From positions 1 through 64,000 of the forward strand of contig CACOPB010000001.1 of NCBI GenBank assembly GCA_902628965.1: DNA of 64,000 nt, written 5' to 3'. The translations under genes were made by a program, and so were the position numbers. Below are positions 37,796 through 48,118 of this stretch, in pieces. Position 1 is the first letter of the stretch. Each line of letters opens with the position of its first letter. The DNA is from an uncultured Pelagibacteraceae bacterium. GTDB taxonomy: Bacteria > Pseudomonadota > Alphaproteobacteria > Pelagibacterales > Pelagibacteraceae. The notes below the pieces were generated by a model, which worked only from the letters and a program-made list of their open reading frames with translations, made no database searches and was not told the DNA's origin.

Positions 37796-39666
37796 GATCT
37801 TTTTTTTATAAAGCTAATAATTCCCCCAAAAGATATTAGAATTACTGATAACCAAATCCATAACATAAATGGTTTAACTTGATATCTCACGTTGAAAAAA
37901 TCTTGATTTTGAACCAAGTTGATTACGATAAATTTATCTGACATTAGAGTTGTTTTAATATCAGCTTCACTTGTTGCAATAACAGGTTGATTATAAATTC
38001 TCAACTCTGGTGAAAGCCTATCTTCTTCACCATTCGGATTGCTTATAGAAAAATTTGCAATAATTGCATTATAATTTTGTTCCTTTTTCTGATCTACACT
38101 TTCAAAAACTATCTTAGTTTTTGAATTTTCAAAAATTTCACCAACTTTAAGATTTGTTATGATTTCACTTGCAAATAAATTGTTAAACAAAATACTTAGG
38201 ATTAATAAACTAAATCCAAAATGAGCAATATTTTGCGAAATATTTTTATATTTATTTACAAAAAAATCTCTCAGTGTAATAAAGAATAGATAAAGCGCAC
38301 TCGATATCAAAATTGTATTTATTAAAATATTTTGATTAAAATTTTTTAATACTAAAAATGCTAGTAAAATTGAGATAATTAAAAAAGAGATTAGATATAT
38401 TTTATCTTCTAGTTGAGATTTTATCCATTTTAGATTTGGACCAATCGCCATCACTAATAAAAAAGGAATTAAAAATGGGATTATCAATTTGTGATAGAAT
38501 GGAGGTCCAACTGATATTTTTTGAGAGGTAATTACATCTAAAAAAATTGGATAAACAGTCCCGATTAATACAACTGATAAAAAATACATCATAAACCAGT
38601 TATTAATTAGAATTGAAGTTTCTTTACTCAACCAAAAAAAACTAAAAGATTTTTTGTCATTATCTTTGTGAAAAAAGAAAAAAATTAAAATTGATAAAAA
38701 AATCAAAATGAATAAAAAAACAAGAATAAATAACCCTCTCTCTGGATCATTAGCAAATGTATGAACTGAATTTAAAATTCCTGATCTAACTAAAAATGTT
38801 CCACACATACTTAATGTAAATGTTGCTATAGAAAGAATAATTACCCATGAGGTTAAAATAGATTTTTTTTCTAAAACTAAAATGCAATGTAAAAGAGTAG
38901 TTAACGCAAGCCAAGGCATTAAAGAAACATTCTCGACTGGATCCCAAAACCAAAAGCCTCCCCAGCCTAATTCATAGTAAGCCCAGATTGATCCAATAAG
39001 TATCCCTAAAGTTAAAAATATCCATGAAATCAAGATCCATTTTTTTATATGAATAGCCCAATTTGTAGAAATAATTTTTAAACTCGTTGCTGCTAAAACT
39101 GAAGAAAATATAATTGAAGAACCTACGTAACCTAAATACAAAATAGGTGGATGAATTGCTAAAGCTGGATCTTGTAAAATTGGATTTAATCCAAGACCTT
39201 CAGTAGGTATTGGAAAAATATAATTAAAAGGATTAGATGTTAGGATTAAAAATAAAAAGAATCCAACTATTATTATTTGTTGGAAAACTAGAGTTAAAAT
39301 TTTGTATTTAACTGGTTGATTTTTTGTCCGCACTAAAAATAAGAAAATAAATAATGTTAAAACAAGTAGCCATAACAATAAACTCCCTTCATGATTACCC
39401 CAAGTTCCACTTATTTTATAAAATAATGGTTTAGTGGTGTGAGAATTATTAAATACTGTTTCATTGCTAAAATCTGAAACAATAAAAGAAAAAATCAAAC
39501 ACAAAAAACTAATGACAACAAAAAAAAGTTGTAAAAATGAAAATGATAGTATTTTGGTATTTAATATATTTGAATTATTGAAATTTTTATATGAAAAATA
39601 AAATAAAAATAATCCAATAATTAATCCTATTATTAATGAATAATATCCAACAAGACTATAGATCAA
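37792..39666 (-). CDS. ccmF: Heme lyase CcmF
   Basis: GTWGNHEGSLLLW; WAYYELGWGGFWFWDPVENVS. Confidence 0.95.
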   Translation of the reverse strand: MIYSLVGYYSLIIGLIIGLFLFYFSYKNFNNSNILNTKILSFSFLQLFFVVISFLCLIFSFIVSDFSNETVFNNSHTTKPLFYKISGTWGNHEGSLLLWLLVLTLFIFLFLVRTKNQPVKYKILTLVFQQIIIVGFFLFLILTSNPFNYIFPIPTEGLGLNPILQDPALAIHPPILYLGYVGSSIIFSSVLAATSLKIISTNWAIHIKKWILISWIFLTLGILIGSIWAYYELGWGGFWFWDPVENVSLMPWLALTTLLHCILVLEKKSILTSWVIILSIATFTLSMCGTFLVRSGILNSVHTFANDPERGLFILVFLFILIFLSILIFFFFHKDNDKKSFSFFWLSKETSILINNWFMMYFLSVVLIGTVYPIFLDVITSQKISVGPPFYHKLIIPFLIPFLLVMAIGPNLKWIKSQLEDKIYLISFLIISILLAFLVLKNFNQNILINTILISSALYLFFITLRDFFVNKYKNISQNIAHFGFSLLILSILFNNLFASEIITNLKVGEIFENSKTKIVFESVDQKKEQNYNAIIANFSISNPNGEEDRLSPELRIYNQPVIATSEADIKTTLMSDKFIVINLVQNQDFFNVRYQVKPFMLWIWLSVILISFGGIISFIKKRS

Positions 39667-39667
39667 T

Positions 39668-40087
39668 TTATTTTTCTCCTAATGCTTCTTTTACTTCTGG
39701 TGGCATATAATTTTCATCATGCTTAGCTAAAATTTTTGTTGCTGAAAAAAAGTTTCTATCTTTTAAAAAACCTTCTGCAACAACCCCTTTTCCCTCAGTA
39801 AATAAATTTGGTACTGCCCCCGAGTATGTAACATTTATTTCATTTTTAAAGTCTGTAATTATGAAGCTAACTTCATTTGAACTTATAGAAATAGAATTTT
39901 TTTTAACCATTCCTCCAACCCTTATTTTGCTTTCATCTATTTCAGTAAGTGATTTTATTTCAGATGGTGATTGAAAATATACAACATTTTCTTCTAAGGA
40001 TTTTAAAATCAAAAATGTTGTTAAAATTAATGTAATTAATATTAATACTACAAACAAAAATCTTAATTTAACTTTTCGACCATACAT
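39668..40087 (-). CDS. ccmE: Heme chaperone CcmE
   Basis: [26 protein letters not shown] heme-binding motif. Confidence 0.95.
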   Translation of the reverse strand: MYGRKVKLRFLFVVLILITLILTTFLILKSLEENVVYFQSPSEIKSLTEIDESKIRVGGMVKKNSISISSNEVSFIITDFKNEINVTYSGAVPNLFTEGKGVVAEGFLKDRNFFSATKILAKHDENYMPPEVKEALGEK

Positions 40088-40097
40088 GGTTTAAAAG

Positions 40098-40325
40098 TTA
40101 ATTATTTGTTACGTTTGCTAAAATTTCTTTATTTATTCTTTGTGATTTTGCAGAATTAGCTTGCTCAGTAGTTAGTGATCCGAATTTAGCAGCAAATTTA
40201 TTTTGCTCTCTAACAAACTGCATTTTTGTTATTAGATATAAACCTAAGAAACTTAATAGAGTAAAGCTAAAAGCAGATAACACATATGCTGCATATCCAT
40301 TCATAAAAAATAATTCATTTATCAT
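40098..40325 (-). CDS. ccmD: CcmD
   Basis: MNGYAAYVLSAFSFTLLSFLGLYL between ccmC and ccmE. Confidence 0.85.
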   Translation of the reverse strand: MINELFFMNGYAAYVLSAFSFTLLSFLGLYLITKMQFVREQNKFAAKFGSLTTEQANSAKSQRINKEILANVTNN

Positions 40326-41029
40326 AATCTATCTAAGCCTTTATTTTTAATTTTTATCAGTTCTGTATTATATTTCATTAAGAAAATTAACAATGAAAAA
40401 AGAGTAAATGCCGCAGTCATTATCAATAATGGATATAGCATTGATGAATGAATTGAGGTTTTGGACAAAATGTTAATAGATGCAGGTTGATGGAGAGTAT
40501 TCCACCAATCAACTGAATATTTTATTATTGGAACATTGATAATTCCTAAAATAGTTATAAATGCTGAAATCTTATAGACTTTTTCTTCCTTATCATAAAT
40601 TCTCCATACAATTAAATACATTGCATAAAACATCGCCAAAATTAACATTGAAGTTATTCTTGCATCCCAAGCCCACCAGGTTCCCCAAGTTGGTTTTCCC
40701 CAAATTGATCCTGTTACTAAAGCAATAATATTAAAAACAAATCCCGAAGGAGCTAAACTTTTAGAAATTAAAAAAAAATTTTTATTTCTAAAAACGAAAC
40801 CACTAATAGATAATAAAGTTATAGAGGAAAATATTCCAAGAGAAATCCATGCAGAAGGAACATGAACGTACATAATTCTAACTGTATCACTTTGTTTGTA
40901 ATCCTCAGGAGATAGAATTAATGCTTCAACTAAACCAATGCTTAAAACAACAATAAACAAAAACAAAACATATTTTGGTGCTTTTGAAGTTATTTTGAAA
41001 ATTTTATTAGGTTCGAAAAGTTTAAACAT
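40322..41029 (-). CDS. ccmC: Heme exporter CcmC
   Basis: MYVHVPSAW; WGTWWAWDARITSMLIL; WWNTLHQPAS. Confidence 0.95.
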   Translation of the reverse strand: MFKLFEPNKIFKITSKAPKYVLFLFIVVLSIGLVEALILSPEDYKQSDTVRIMYVHVPSAWISLGIFSSITLLSISGFVFRNKNFFLISKSLAPSGFVFNIIALVTGSIWGKPTWGTWWAWDARITSMLILAMFYAMYLIVWRIYDKEEKVYKISAFITILGIINVPIIKYSVDWWNTLHQPASINILSKTSIHSSMLYPLLIMTAAFTLFSLLIFLMKYNTELIKIKNKGLDRL

Positions 41030-41074
41030 ATTTTAAATTAAATTTTTTTTTGTGATTTCTATTATGAAATAGTT

Positions 41075-41140
41075 TTCTGATCAAGAATGCAGAGGGGAGA
41101 CAATATGATGGAAATTAACGTTTAACACTCTTGATCAGAA
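41075..41140. other. 12-bp perfect inverted repeat with 42-nt spacer; candidate structured RNA or cis element
   Basis: TTCTGATCAAGA (41075-41086) / TCTTGATCAGAA (41129-41140). Confidence 0.6.
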
Positions 41141-41206
41141 GATAATGAAAAATAGCTAATTTATATGGCCTAGATTTGAGCTAAATGTGGTTGAATAGTG
41201 ATTGCT

Positions 41207-41527
41207 TTAATTGGAAAGCTTAAAATAACTAGAACCTTTTTTTCCTGAAAAAATCTCTTCAATTAAAGGGTGTTTTATTGGCTCATCAGAATCGTCCATT
41301 AGCAAGTTTTGCTCGGAAACATAGGCTTCATAAGTTATCTCATCATTTTCTGCTAATAAATGATAAAATGGTTGATCTTTTCTTGGTCTCACATTTTTTG
41401 GAATAGATTGATACCATTCCTCTGAATTATTAAATTCAAAATCAACATCATAAATCACGCCTCTGAATTCGAAGTGTTTATGCTTAACAATATCTCCGAT
41501 TGAAAATTTAGCTTTTTGAAATGACAT
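41207..41527 (-). CDS. hspQ: Heat shock protein HspQ
   Basis: FSIGDIVKHKHFEFRGVIYDVD; YHLLAENDEITYEAYVSEQNL. Confidence 0.92.
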   Translation of the reverse strand: MSFQKAKFSIGDIVKHKHFEFRGVIYDVDFEFNNSEEWYQSIPKNVRPRKDQPFYHLLAENDEITYEAYVSEQNLLMDDSDEPIKHPLIEEIFSGKKGSSYFKLSN

Positions 41528-41614
41528 TGATATTAGTATGGGTATTTAAAAATAAAAATCAATGCTAAAAATATAAATGTTTTGTGATGTGGCAAATATG
41601 TTAATATCTTTTTA

Positions 41615-42166
41615 GTGAATAAATCTTTTTTAAAATTTGTTACTGATTTTGGCCCTTTAGCAATATTTTTTTTCTTTTATTACAATAGTGGTAAAAATTT
41701 ATCAATAGCAATACCTCCACTAATAGTTGCAACTTTAGTTGCATTAGCAGTAGTTTGGTTTTTTGAAAAAAAAATTCCTCCAATGCCTTTGGTAAGTGGA
41801 ATTTTAATTACTTTCTTTGGTGGATTAACTATTTACTTTAATGATCCTATATTTATTTATGTAAAACCAACTATTATCAATATTATATTTGCACTTGCAT
41901 TATTTTTTGGGAAATATTTTACTAATGAACCTATTCTTAAAAGAATTATGGGTAAATCTATTCCTCTAACTGATATTGGATGGGAAATTCTTAATAAACG
42001 ATGGATGTATTTTTTCTTTGGTCTTGCTTTATTGAATGAATTTGTTTGGAGAACTCAAACAGAAGAATTTTGGGTTAATTTTAAAGTATGGGGAATGCTT
42101 CCTATAACAATAGTGTTTACAGGATTTCAAATACCATTAATTAATAAACATAAGATTGATGCGTAG
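41615..42166 (+). CDS. ispZ: Inner membrane-spanning protein YciB (septation protein IspZ family), GTG start
   Basis: FVTDFGPLAIFFFFYY; LNEFVWRTQTEEFWVNFKVWGMLP. Confidence 0.92.
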   Translation: MNKSFLKFVTDFGPLAIFFFFYYNSGKNLSIAIPPLIVATLVALAVVWFFEKKIPPMPLVSGILITFFGGLTIYFNDPIFIYVKPTIINIIFALALFFGKYFTNEPILKRIMGKSIPLTDIGWEILNKRWMYFFFGLALLNEFVWRTQTEEFWVNFKVWGMLPITIVFTGFQIPLINKHKIDA

Positions 42167-42503
42167 TAATTTAAAATTAGTAGTAAATAATCCTTATAAT
42201 AAAATAGAAGAAAAACATTTTTTTGAAAAAGATGAGCTAAAAATTATATTAGACTTATACGCTAAAATGGTTTCTGAAGGTTCTTGGAAAGATTACGGTT
42301 TAAGTATTTCAAGTAAACAAGTAGGGTTTAGTGTTTTTAGAAATGCTACTGAAAATGCCCTTTATAAAATTTGTAAAAATTTTAAGCCTAAAAACAAAAA
42401 CCTTAAATATTTGATTACTGATACAAGTGGTAAAATATTAAAAAATTCTTATGATCTAAGATATTTATTAAAAAACACCAACTGGAAGAAACTTCAAAAA
42501 TAA
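42156..42503 (+). CDS. DUF2794 family protein
   Basis: FEKDELKIILDLYAKMVSEGSWKDYGLSISSKQVGFSVFR. Confidence 0.82.
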   Translation: MMRSNLKLVVNNPYNKIEEKHFFEKDELKIILDLYAKMVSEGSWKDYGLSISSKQVGFSVFRNATENALYKICKNFKPKNKNLKYLITDTSGKILKNSYDLRYLLKNTNWKKLQK

Positions 42504-42505
42504 AT

Positions 42506-43267
42506 TTATCTTCTTTGACCAAATAATCTCAACAACATTATAAATAGATTAATAAAATCTAAGTATAAAGTTAAAGCGCCCATAACAGCTTTCTTGCCCA
42601 TTAACTCACCCGAGTCTGACGCAGCATACATATTTTTGATTTTCTGAGTGTCATATGCTGTTAGACCAACAAATATTAAAACACCTAAAATTGAAATCAC
42701 AAAATACATCATTGAAGATTTCATAAAGATATTAACAATTGAAGCTATAATTATTCCAATTAAACCCATCATTAAAAAAGATCCTAACTTTGTAAGATCT
42801 CTTTTAGTTGTGTATCCGTAGATACTCATCGCTCCAAATGTTGCAGATGTAATGAAGAAAACTCTTGTTACACTCATTCCTGTGTAAACCAATAATATTG
42901 AAGATAATGATAAACCCATCAAAGCTGCAAAAACCCAAAACGTAGTTTGTGCCTTTGATGCACTCATCTTATTAATTCCAAAACTCATGTAAAAAACGAT
43001 ACCTAGAGGAGCTAGCATTACAAGCCACTTAAGACCTGATAAATAAATTGCATTACCCATCTGTGTTAAACCCACAATTGATCCTGCATCATTAGTAACA
43101 ACTGACATTTTAAATGTTATCAGTGCTACTATTCCTGTTAACAATACACCCGTTGCCATATAATTATAAACTTTTAGCATGTAAGCTCTTAAGCCTTCAT
43201 CCATTACTGCAGCTGTTTGTTGTGCTGCTTTTGCTCTGTTAAGTATTCCGTTTTTGTTATTTTCCAT
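42506..43267 (-). CDS. Bax inhibitor-1/YccA family membrane protein
   Basis: 7-TM; GLTAYDTQKIKNMY; ALTLYLDFINLFIMLLRLFG. Confidence 0.93.
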   Translation of the reverse strand: MENNKNGILNRAKAAQQTAAVMDEGLRAYMLKVYNYMATGVLLTGIVALITFKMSVVTNDAGSIVGLTQMGNAIYLSGLKWLVMLAPLGIVFYMSFGINKMSASKAQTTFWVFAALMGLSLSSILLVYTGMSVTRVFFITSATFGAMSIYGYTTKRDLTKLGSFLMMGLIGIIIASIVNIFMKSSMMYFVISILGVLIFVGLTAYDTQKIKNMYAASDSGELMGKKAVMGALTLYLDFINLFIMLLRLFGQRR

Positions 43268-43346
43268 AATGGTTGATATATATATTCTTTTACTAATTAT
43301 TCAAGATACCTTAAAAGATTAACAAAAATTTAACTTAATATTTCTA

Positions 43347-44381
43347 ATGAATTACAAAAAATTAGGTAATACCGATATAAAAGTAAGTACAATTTGTCTC
43401 GGCACAATGACTTGGGGAGAGCAAAATACTGAGCTTGAAGCATTTGAACAAATGAATTTTGCTTTAGACCAAGGAGTAAACTTTTGGGACACAGCGGAAT
43501 TATATGCGGTACCTCCAAGAAAAGAAACCTATGGTGATACAGAAGAAATAATTGGTAACTGGTTTGAAAAAACAAAAAAAAGAGACAATGTCATTCTTGC
43601 AACAAAAGTTGCTGGTCCAGCGAGAGATTATTTAAGAAGTGGCGAAAATAGTTTTACAGGTTCAAATTTAGAGTCTGCTTTAAATGATAGTCTTAAAAGA
43701 CTTAAAACTGATTATATAGATTTATATCAACTTCATTGGCCAGAAAGAAATGTAAATAATTTTGGGAGACTTGGATATGTTCATGAAGAAAATGAATGGA
43801 ATAAATTTGAAGATGTGCTTGCAGAATTAAATAAATATATTGATCAGGGAAAAATAAGATACGTTGGTTTATCAAATGAAACCCCTTGGGGAGTTTTGAA
43901 TTATCTTCAACTATCTAAAGATAAAAAATTGCCAAGAATGATGTCAATTCAAAATCCATACAGCTTATTAAATAGATCGTACGAAGTTGGATTAGCTGAA
44001 GTTTCTATAAGAGAAAACATTGGCTGCTTAGCATATTCTCCACTTGCAAGTGGATATTTAAGTGGAAAATATAGAAACAAAAATTTTCCAAAAGGATCGA
44101 GAATGGAAAGAGATTATGATTTTTGGACACGTTATAGAAAGCCAAATACTGAAGATGCTGTTGAGCATTATTATAAAATAAGTAAAAAATATGATCTAGA
44201 TATGAGTCAAATGTCTATAAAATTTTGTGAAATCCAAGACTTTATGACTAGTGTAATAATTGGAGCAACTACAATGGAGCAGTTGAAAACAAATATAGAA
44301 AGTGTAAATGTAAATCTATCAGATGATGTCATTAAAGAAATTAACCATGTTCAAAAAATTTATCCAAATCCATGTCCATAA
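43347..44381 (+). CDS. Aldo/keto reductase (Tas-like)
   Basis: ISTICLGTMTWGEQNTELEAF; DLYQLHWPER; CLAYSPLASGYLSGKY. Confidence 0.92.
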   Translation: MNYKKLGNTDIKVSTICLGTMTWGEQNTELEAFEQMNFALDQGVNFWDTAELYAVPPRKETYGDTEEIIGNWFEKTKKRDNVILATKVAGPARDYLRSGENSFTGSNLESALNDSLKRLKTDYIDLYQLHWPERNVNNFGRLGYVHEENEWNKFEDVLAELNKYIDQGKIRYVGLSNETPWGVLNYLQLSKDKKLPRMMSIQNPYSLLNRSYEVGLAEVSIRENIGCLAYSPLASGYLSGKYRNKNFPKGSRMERDYDFWTRYRKPNTEDAVEHYYKISKKYDLDMSQMSIKFCEIQDFMTSVIIGATTMEQLKTNIESVNVNLSDDVIKEINHVQKIYPNPCP

Positions 44382-44884
44382 TTAAAAAAATTACAATATT
44401 TTTAGGAATATTTTTTATAATTTGCGTTACTCAACTTTCAGCCCAAGAAATTAAAAAAATTGGTAAATATAAAGATTGGGAGGCAATGGTTGTTGTAGAT
44501 GCTGACGGTAAGGTATGCTTTGCGCAATCTTTACCTATTTTGCAAGCTCCAAAAAAAAATAAAAGAGATGCAAAATTATTTGTAGCATTTAGACCAAACG
44601 ACAATATAAAAAATGAAGTAAGTGTTACCCCGGGTTATGAATTCAACCAAAATAATTCTGTAACAGCTGCTTCAGGAAAAAATAAATTTAAATTCGATAT
44701 TAAACAACAAGGTTTTGCGTGGATTGCAGATAATAAAATCGAATTAAAAATGATCAAACAAATGAGAAAAGGATCTAGAATAATGATCACAGGATACAAT
44801 CAACAAGGTTCTCAAACAATTGATCATTATTCATTACTAGGATTTACAAAAGCTTATAACGCTTCAAAAAAAGCTTGTGGCTAG
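44372..44884 (+). CDS. Invasion-associated locus B (IalB) family protein
   Basis: Signal peptide; YKDWEAMVVVDADGKVCFAQS; C-terminal KACG. Confidence 0.78.
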   Translation: MSIIKKITIFLGIFFIICVTQLSAQEIKKIGKYKDWEAMVVVDADGKVCFAQSLPILQAPKKNKRDAKLFVAFRPNDNIKNEVSVTPGYEFNQNNSVTAASGKNKFKFDIKQQGFAWIADNKIELKMIKQMRKGSRIMITGYNQQGSQTIDHYSLLGFTKAYNASKKACG

Positions 44885-44888
44885 TTTA

Positions 44889-46073
44889 ATGAAATCAAAA
44901 AAGAAAATTATTCTAGCTTATTCTGGAGGTCTAGACACCTCTATAATTTTAAAATGGCTTCAAGAGAATTATGATGCGGATGTAATTTGTTACACAGCAG
45001 ATGTAGGCCAAGTAATTGATAGAAAAAAAATAATAACTAACGCAAAAAAATTTGGTGTAAAAAATATAATAATTAAAGATTTAAAAGATATTTTTGTTAA
45101 AGACTACGTTTATCCTATGATAAGAGGACATGCGATCTATGAGGGTGTTTATTTATTAGGGACATCAATAGCAAGACCTCTTATTGCAAAAGATCAAATA
45201 AGAGTAGCTAAAAAATTTAAAGCCTATGCAGTTTCGCATGGAGCAACTGGCAAAGGTAATGATCAAGTTAGATTTGAATTGGGTTATCATTATTTTGGGC
45301 CTAAAATTAAAATCATAGCTCCGTGGAGAATTTGGAAACTAAAATCTAGAACAGATTTAATTAATTATGCGAAAAAACATGGCATAGCTATTCCTAAAGA
45401 TAAAAAAGGTGCACCTCCTTTTTCAGTGGATGACAATTTATTCCATACTTCAACTGAAGGTAAGGTTTTAGAAAATCCAAAAAATTCTGCACCAGAATTT
45501 ATTTTCCAAAGAACAGTTTCTCCTGAAAAAGCACCTAACAAACCGTCATTTGTTACTATTAATTTTAAAAATGGTGATCCTTTTGGAATTAATGGAAAAA
45601 AAATGTCTCCAGCTAAATTATTAACAAAGTTAAATGACCTAGCAGGTAAAAATGGAATTGGAAGAGTTGACTTAGTAGAGAATAGATTTTTAGGTATAAA
45701 ATCTAGAGGTGTATATGAGACACCTGGTGGAACCCTTTTAATAAATGCACATAGAGCAATCGAGTCCGTTACTTTAGATAAAAAAACTATGCATAAAAAG
45801 GATCAGATAATGTCTAGATATTCTGAGTTAATTTATAATGGTTATTGGTATTCAAAAGAAAGATTTAAACTTCAAAAAATTGTTGATTTAAAAAGAGGTA
45901 AAGTTAACGGTGCAGTCAAGCTTAAATTATATAAAGGAAATATTACAATTCAATCAAGAGTTACTAATAGTAGTGCCTATTCAATGAGAAAGGTTTCATT
46001 CGAAGAAAACAAGTCTTTTAATAAATCTAATGTTGAAAAATTTATCAATTTTCATAAAAAAAAGCTTCGTTAA
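44889..46073 (+). CDS. argG: Argininosuccinate synthase
   Basis: KIILAYSGGLDTSIILKWL; GNDQVRFELG. Confidence 0.97.
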   Translation: MKSKKKIILAYSGGLDTSIILKWLQENYDADVICYTADVGQVIDRKKIITNAKKFGVKNIIIKDLKDIFVKDYVYPMIRGHAIYEGVYLLGTSIARPLIAKDQIRVAKKFKAYAVSHGATGKGNDQVRFELGYHYFGPKIKIIAPWRIWKLKSRTDLINYAKKHGIAIPKDKKGAPPFSVDDNLFHTSTEGKVLENPKNSAPEFIFQRTVSPEKAPNKPSFVTINFKNGDPFGINGKKMSPAKLLTKLNDLAGKNGIGRVDLVENRFLGIKSRGVYETPGGTLLINAHRAIESVTLDKKTMHKKDQIMSRYSELIYNGYWYSKERFKLQKIVDLKRGKVNGAVKLKLYKGNITIQSRVTNSSAYSMRKVSFEENKSFNKSNVEKFINFHKKKLR

Positions 46074-46133
46074 CAGTATGGTTTAGGACAAATTAACATT
46101 TGTTTTAATTGTTAAAAATTATATCTTTATAAC

Positions 46134-46589
46134 ATGGAATCAATAAAGAACTGGATGAGAGATGCTGCTAACATTTTATTTGATGATAGTAAAAATGATC
46201 TTCGTGCACTTCCCAAAACAGTTAGATTACAAATCCTTTTAGTATTAAGTTTTATTTGGACAACAGTTTTTAGTTTATATGTTTTTTCTTATACAACGTT
46301 TGCATTTGGATGGGCCGGACTTTTTTTAGCTCACATTGGTTTAATATTTGCCGTCTACATGACTTTTAAACAATTCCATAGAGCAGAAGCGAAGTCTGCA
46401 AGTGTTTTTCAAACAAAAAATTTCGATCCTTTTAAAATAATGGTAATAGTTTTTGTCATAGTATTTATTTTTGTATTTTCTAAAGGAATAGAAGTTTTAA
46501 CAAGTCCAAACCCAAATTCTTATTCAATTCCATATGATGGTCCGTTAAAATCAGCCATTGAAAAATGGTTACCATTTAGTAAAGATTAA
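46134..46589 (+). CDS. Membrane hypothetical protein
   Basis: Three TM segments, ORF with operon spacing. Confidence 0.6.
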   Translation: MESIKNWMRDAANILFDDSKNDLRALPKTVRLQILLVLSFIWTTVFSLYVFSYTTFAFGWAGLFLAHIGLIFAVYMTFKQFHRAEAKSASVFQTKNFDPFKIMVIVFVIVFIFVFSKGIEVLTSPNPNSYSIPYDGPLKSAIEKWLPFSKD

Positions 46590-46591
46590 TA

Positions 46592-46972
46592 ATGGATAAT
46601 ATTACAAAAAACTTACAGTTAGCATTGATGTGTATTATTTTAGTAAGTACAGTTATCGCTGTTGGGATTGAAATAAAAAATATGTTCACCAACCAATCTG
46701 TTACTCTAGCTGATTTACTTTTAATGTTTCTTTACTTAGAAGTACTAGCTATGGTTAGAGTTTTTTGGAATCAACAGTCTATTAGTATTACACTTCCATT
46801 ACTTATTGCTATTACTGCTCTTGCTCGGTTTATTATCTTACAAGGTAAAGAAATGGACCCTACTGCACTTGTGTACGAAGCAGTTGCAATTTTGTTGATT
46901 GCTGCAGCGATTGTTGTTTTAAGGTTGAGACACAGTGATAAATTAGGTCTGAAGAAAAAAAAATCGAAATAA
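46592..46972 (+). CDS. PsiE family (phosphate-starvation-inducible) membrane protein
   Basis: LADLLLMFLYLEVLAMVRVFW; ITALARFIILQGKEMDP. Confidence 0.8.
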   Translation: MDNITKNLQLALMCIILVSTVIAVGIEIKNMFTNQSVTLADLLLMFLYLEVLAMVRVFWNQQSISITLPLLIAITALARFIILQGKEMDPTALVYEAVAILLIAAAIVVLRLRHSDKLGLKKKKSK

Positions 46973-46981
46973 TTAAAAATT

Positions 46982-48118
46982 ATGTTTGAAGCTTCAAGGG
47001 CTAAGGCCTTAAATCAATTAGATAATTTTGTTGAAAATAATCTTGCAGAATATTCTAAATTAAGAAACTTTGATTTTGGACCTGAAAAAAGATCAAATGT
47101 ATCTTGTTTATCACCATATATAACTCATGGAATAATTAATGAAAAAGAAGTAATTCAAAAATCACTAAATAAATTTTCTTTCTCAAAAAATGAAAAATTT
47201 ATCCAAGAAGTTTTATGGAGAACGTATTGGAAAGGTTGGTTAGAACTAAGACCCAATGTTTGGACTGACTATCTTTTAGAATTAAATAAAATAAAAAATG
47301 AATTTCAAAATAATCAAGATTACCTTTCTGCAATTGAGGGAAAAACAAACATAAGTTGCTTTAATGAATGGGTAAAAGAGCTTAAAGATAATAATTATTT
47401 ACACAACCATACAAGAATGTGGTTTGCTAGTATTTGGATTTTTACTTTAGAATTACCTTGGCAACTAGGAGCAGAATTTTTTATGCAACATCTTTACGAT
47501 GGAGACGCAGCATCAAATACTCTTGGTTGGCGATGGGTTGCGGGTGTTCAAACACAAGGAAAACATTACCTTGCAAGTGAATGGAATATTAAAAAATTCA
47601 CCAATAATAGATTTCAAAATATAAAATTAAATGAAAATGCTCCTCCAAAGGTATCTGAAAAATCTTATCAAATAATTAAGCAAGATTTTAATAACCCACC
47701 AAATATTGAGGACAAAAATCTTTTAATTTTTGAAAATAATTTCTCATTTGAAATCACTGATTTTAAAGACAATAACTTTAAAAAAATTTACTTAGTTTCT
47801 AACAGTAATGAACATAGATCTATAAAACTCAGCGAAAAGTTGATAAAATTTAAGTCTCTGTTAATTAAAGACCAAGAACAAAGATTAAATGATCAATCTA
47901 TTGATTGTCAGATAATTAATATAAGTGAAATAACAAATATTGAAAATTGTTTTGCTTTATATCCAACAGTAGGTGAAAATTTAGATTATATAAATTCAAA
48001 TAAATTAAAAATAAATTTTTTATATAGAAATCTTGATCAATTAGCGTGGCAATACTGCAATAAAGGATTTTTCAATTTTAAAAATTATATTCCCAAAATA
48101 GTTTCATCTTTTAACTAA
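46982..48118 (+). CDS. Photolyase-like FAD-binding protein with C-terminal Rossmann-like region (apparent domain permutation)
   Basis: FIQEVLWRTYWKGWLELRP; YLHNHTRMWFASIWIF; LYDGDAASNTLGWRWVAGVQTQGKHY at the N-terminus. Confidence 0.85.
   Translation: MFEASRAKALNQLDNFVENNLAEYSKLRNFDFGPEKRSNVSCLSPYITHGIINEKEVIQKSLNKFSFSKNEKFIQEVLWRTYWKGWLELRPNVWTDYLLELNKIKNEFQNNQDYLSAIEGKTNISCFNEWVKELKDNNYLHNHTRMWFASIWIFTLELPWQLGAEFFMQHLYDGDAASNTLGWRWVAGVQTQGKHYLASEWNIKKFTNNRFQNIKLNENAPPKVSEKSYQIIKQDFNNPPNIEDKNLLIFENNFSFEITDFKDNNFKKIYLVSNSNEHRSIKLSEKLIKFKSLLIKDQEQRLNDQSIDCQIINISEITNIENCFALYPTVGENLDYINSNKLKINFLYRNLDQLAWQYCNKGFFNFKNYIPKIVSSFN

Noticed and set aside
41105-41125. MMEINV mini-ORF as a leader peptide gene
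   Set aside because: No plus-strand gene immediately downstream to control (hspQ and ccmC are both minus); kept only as a note under the inverted-repeat finding.
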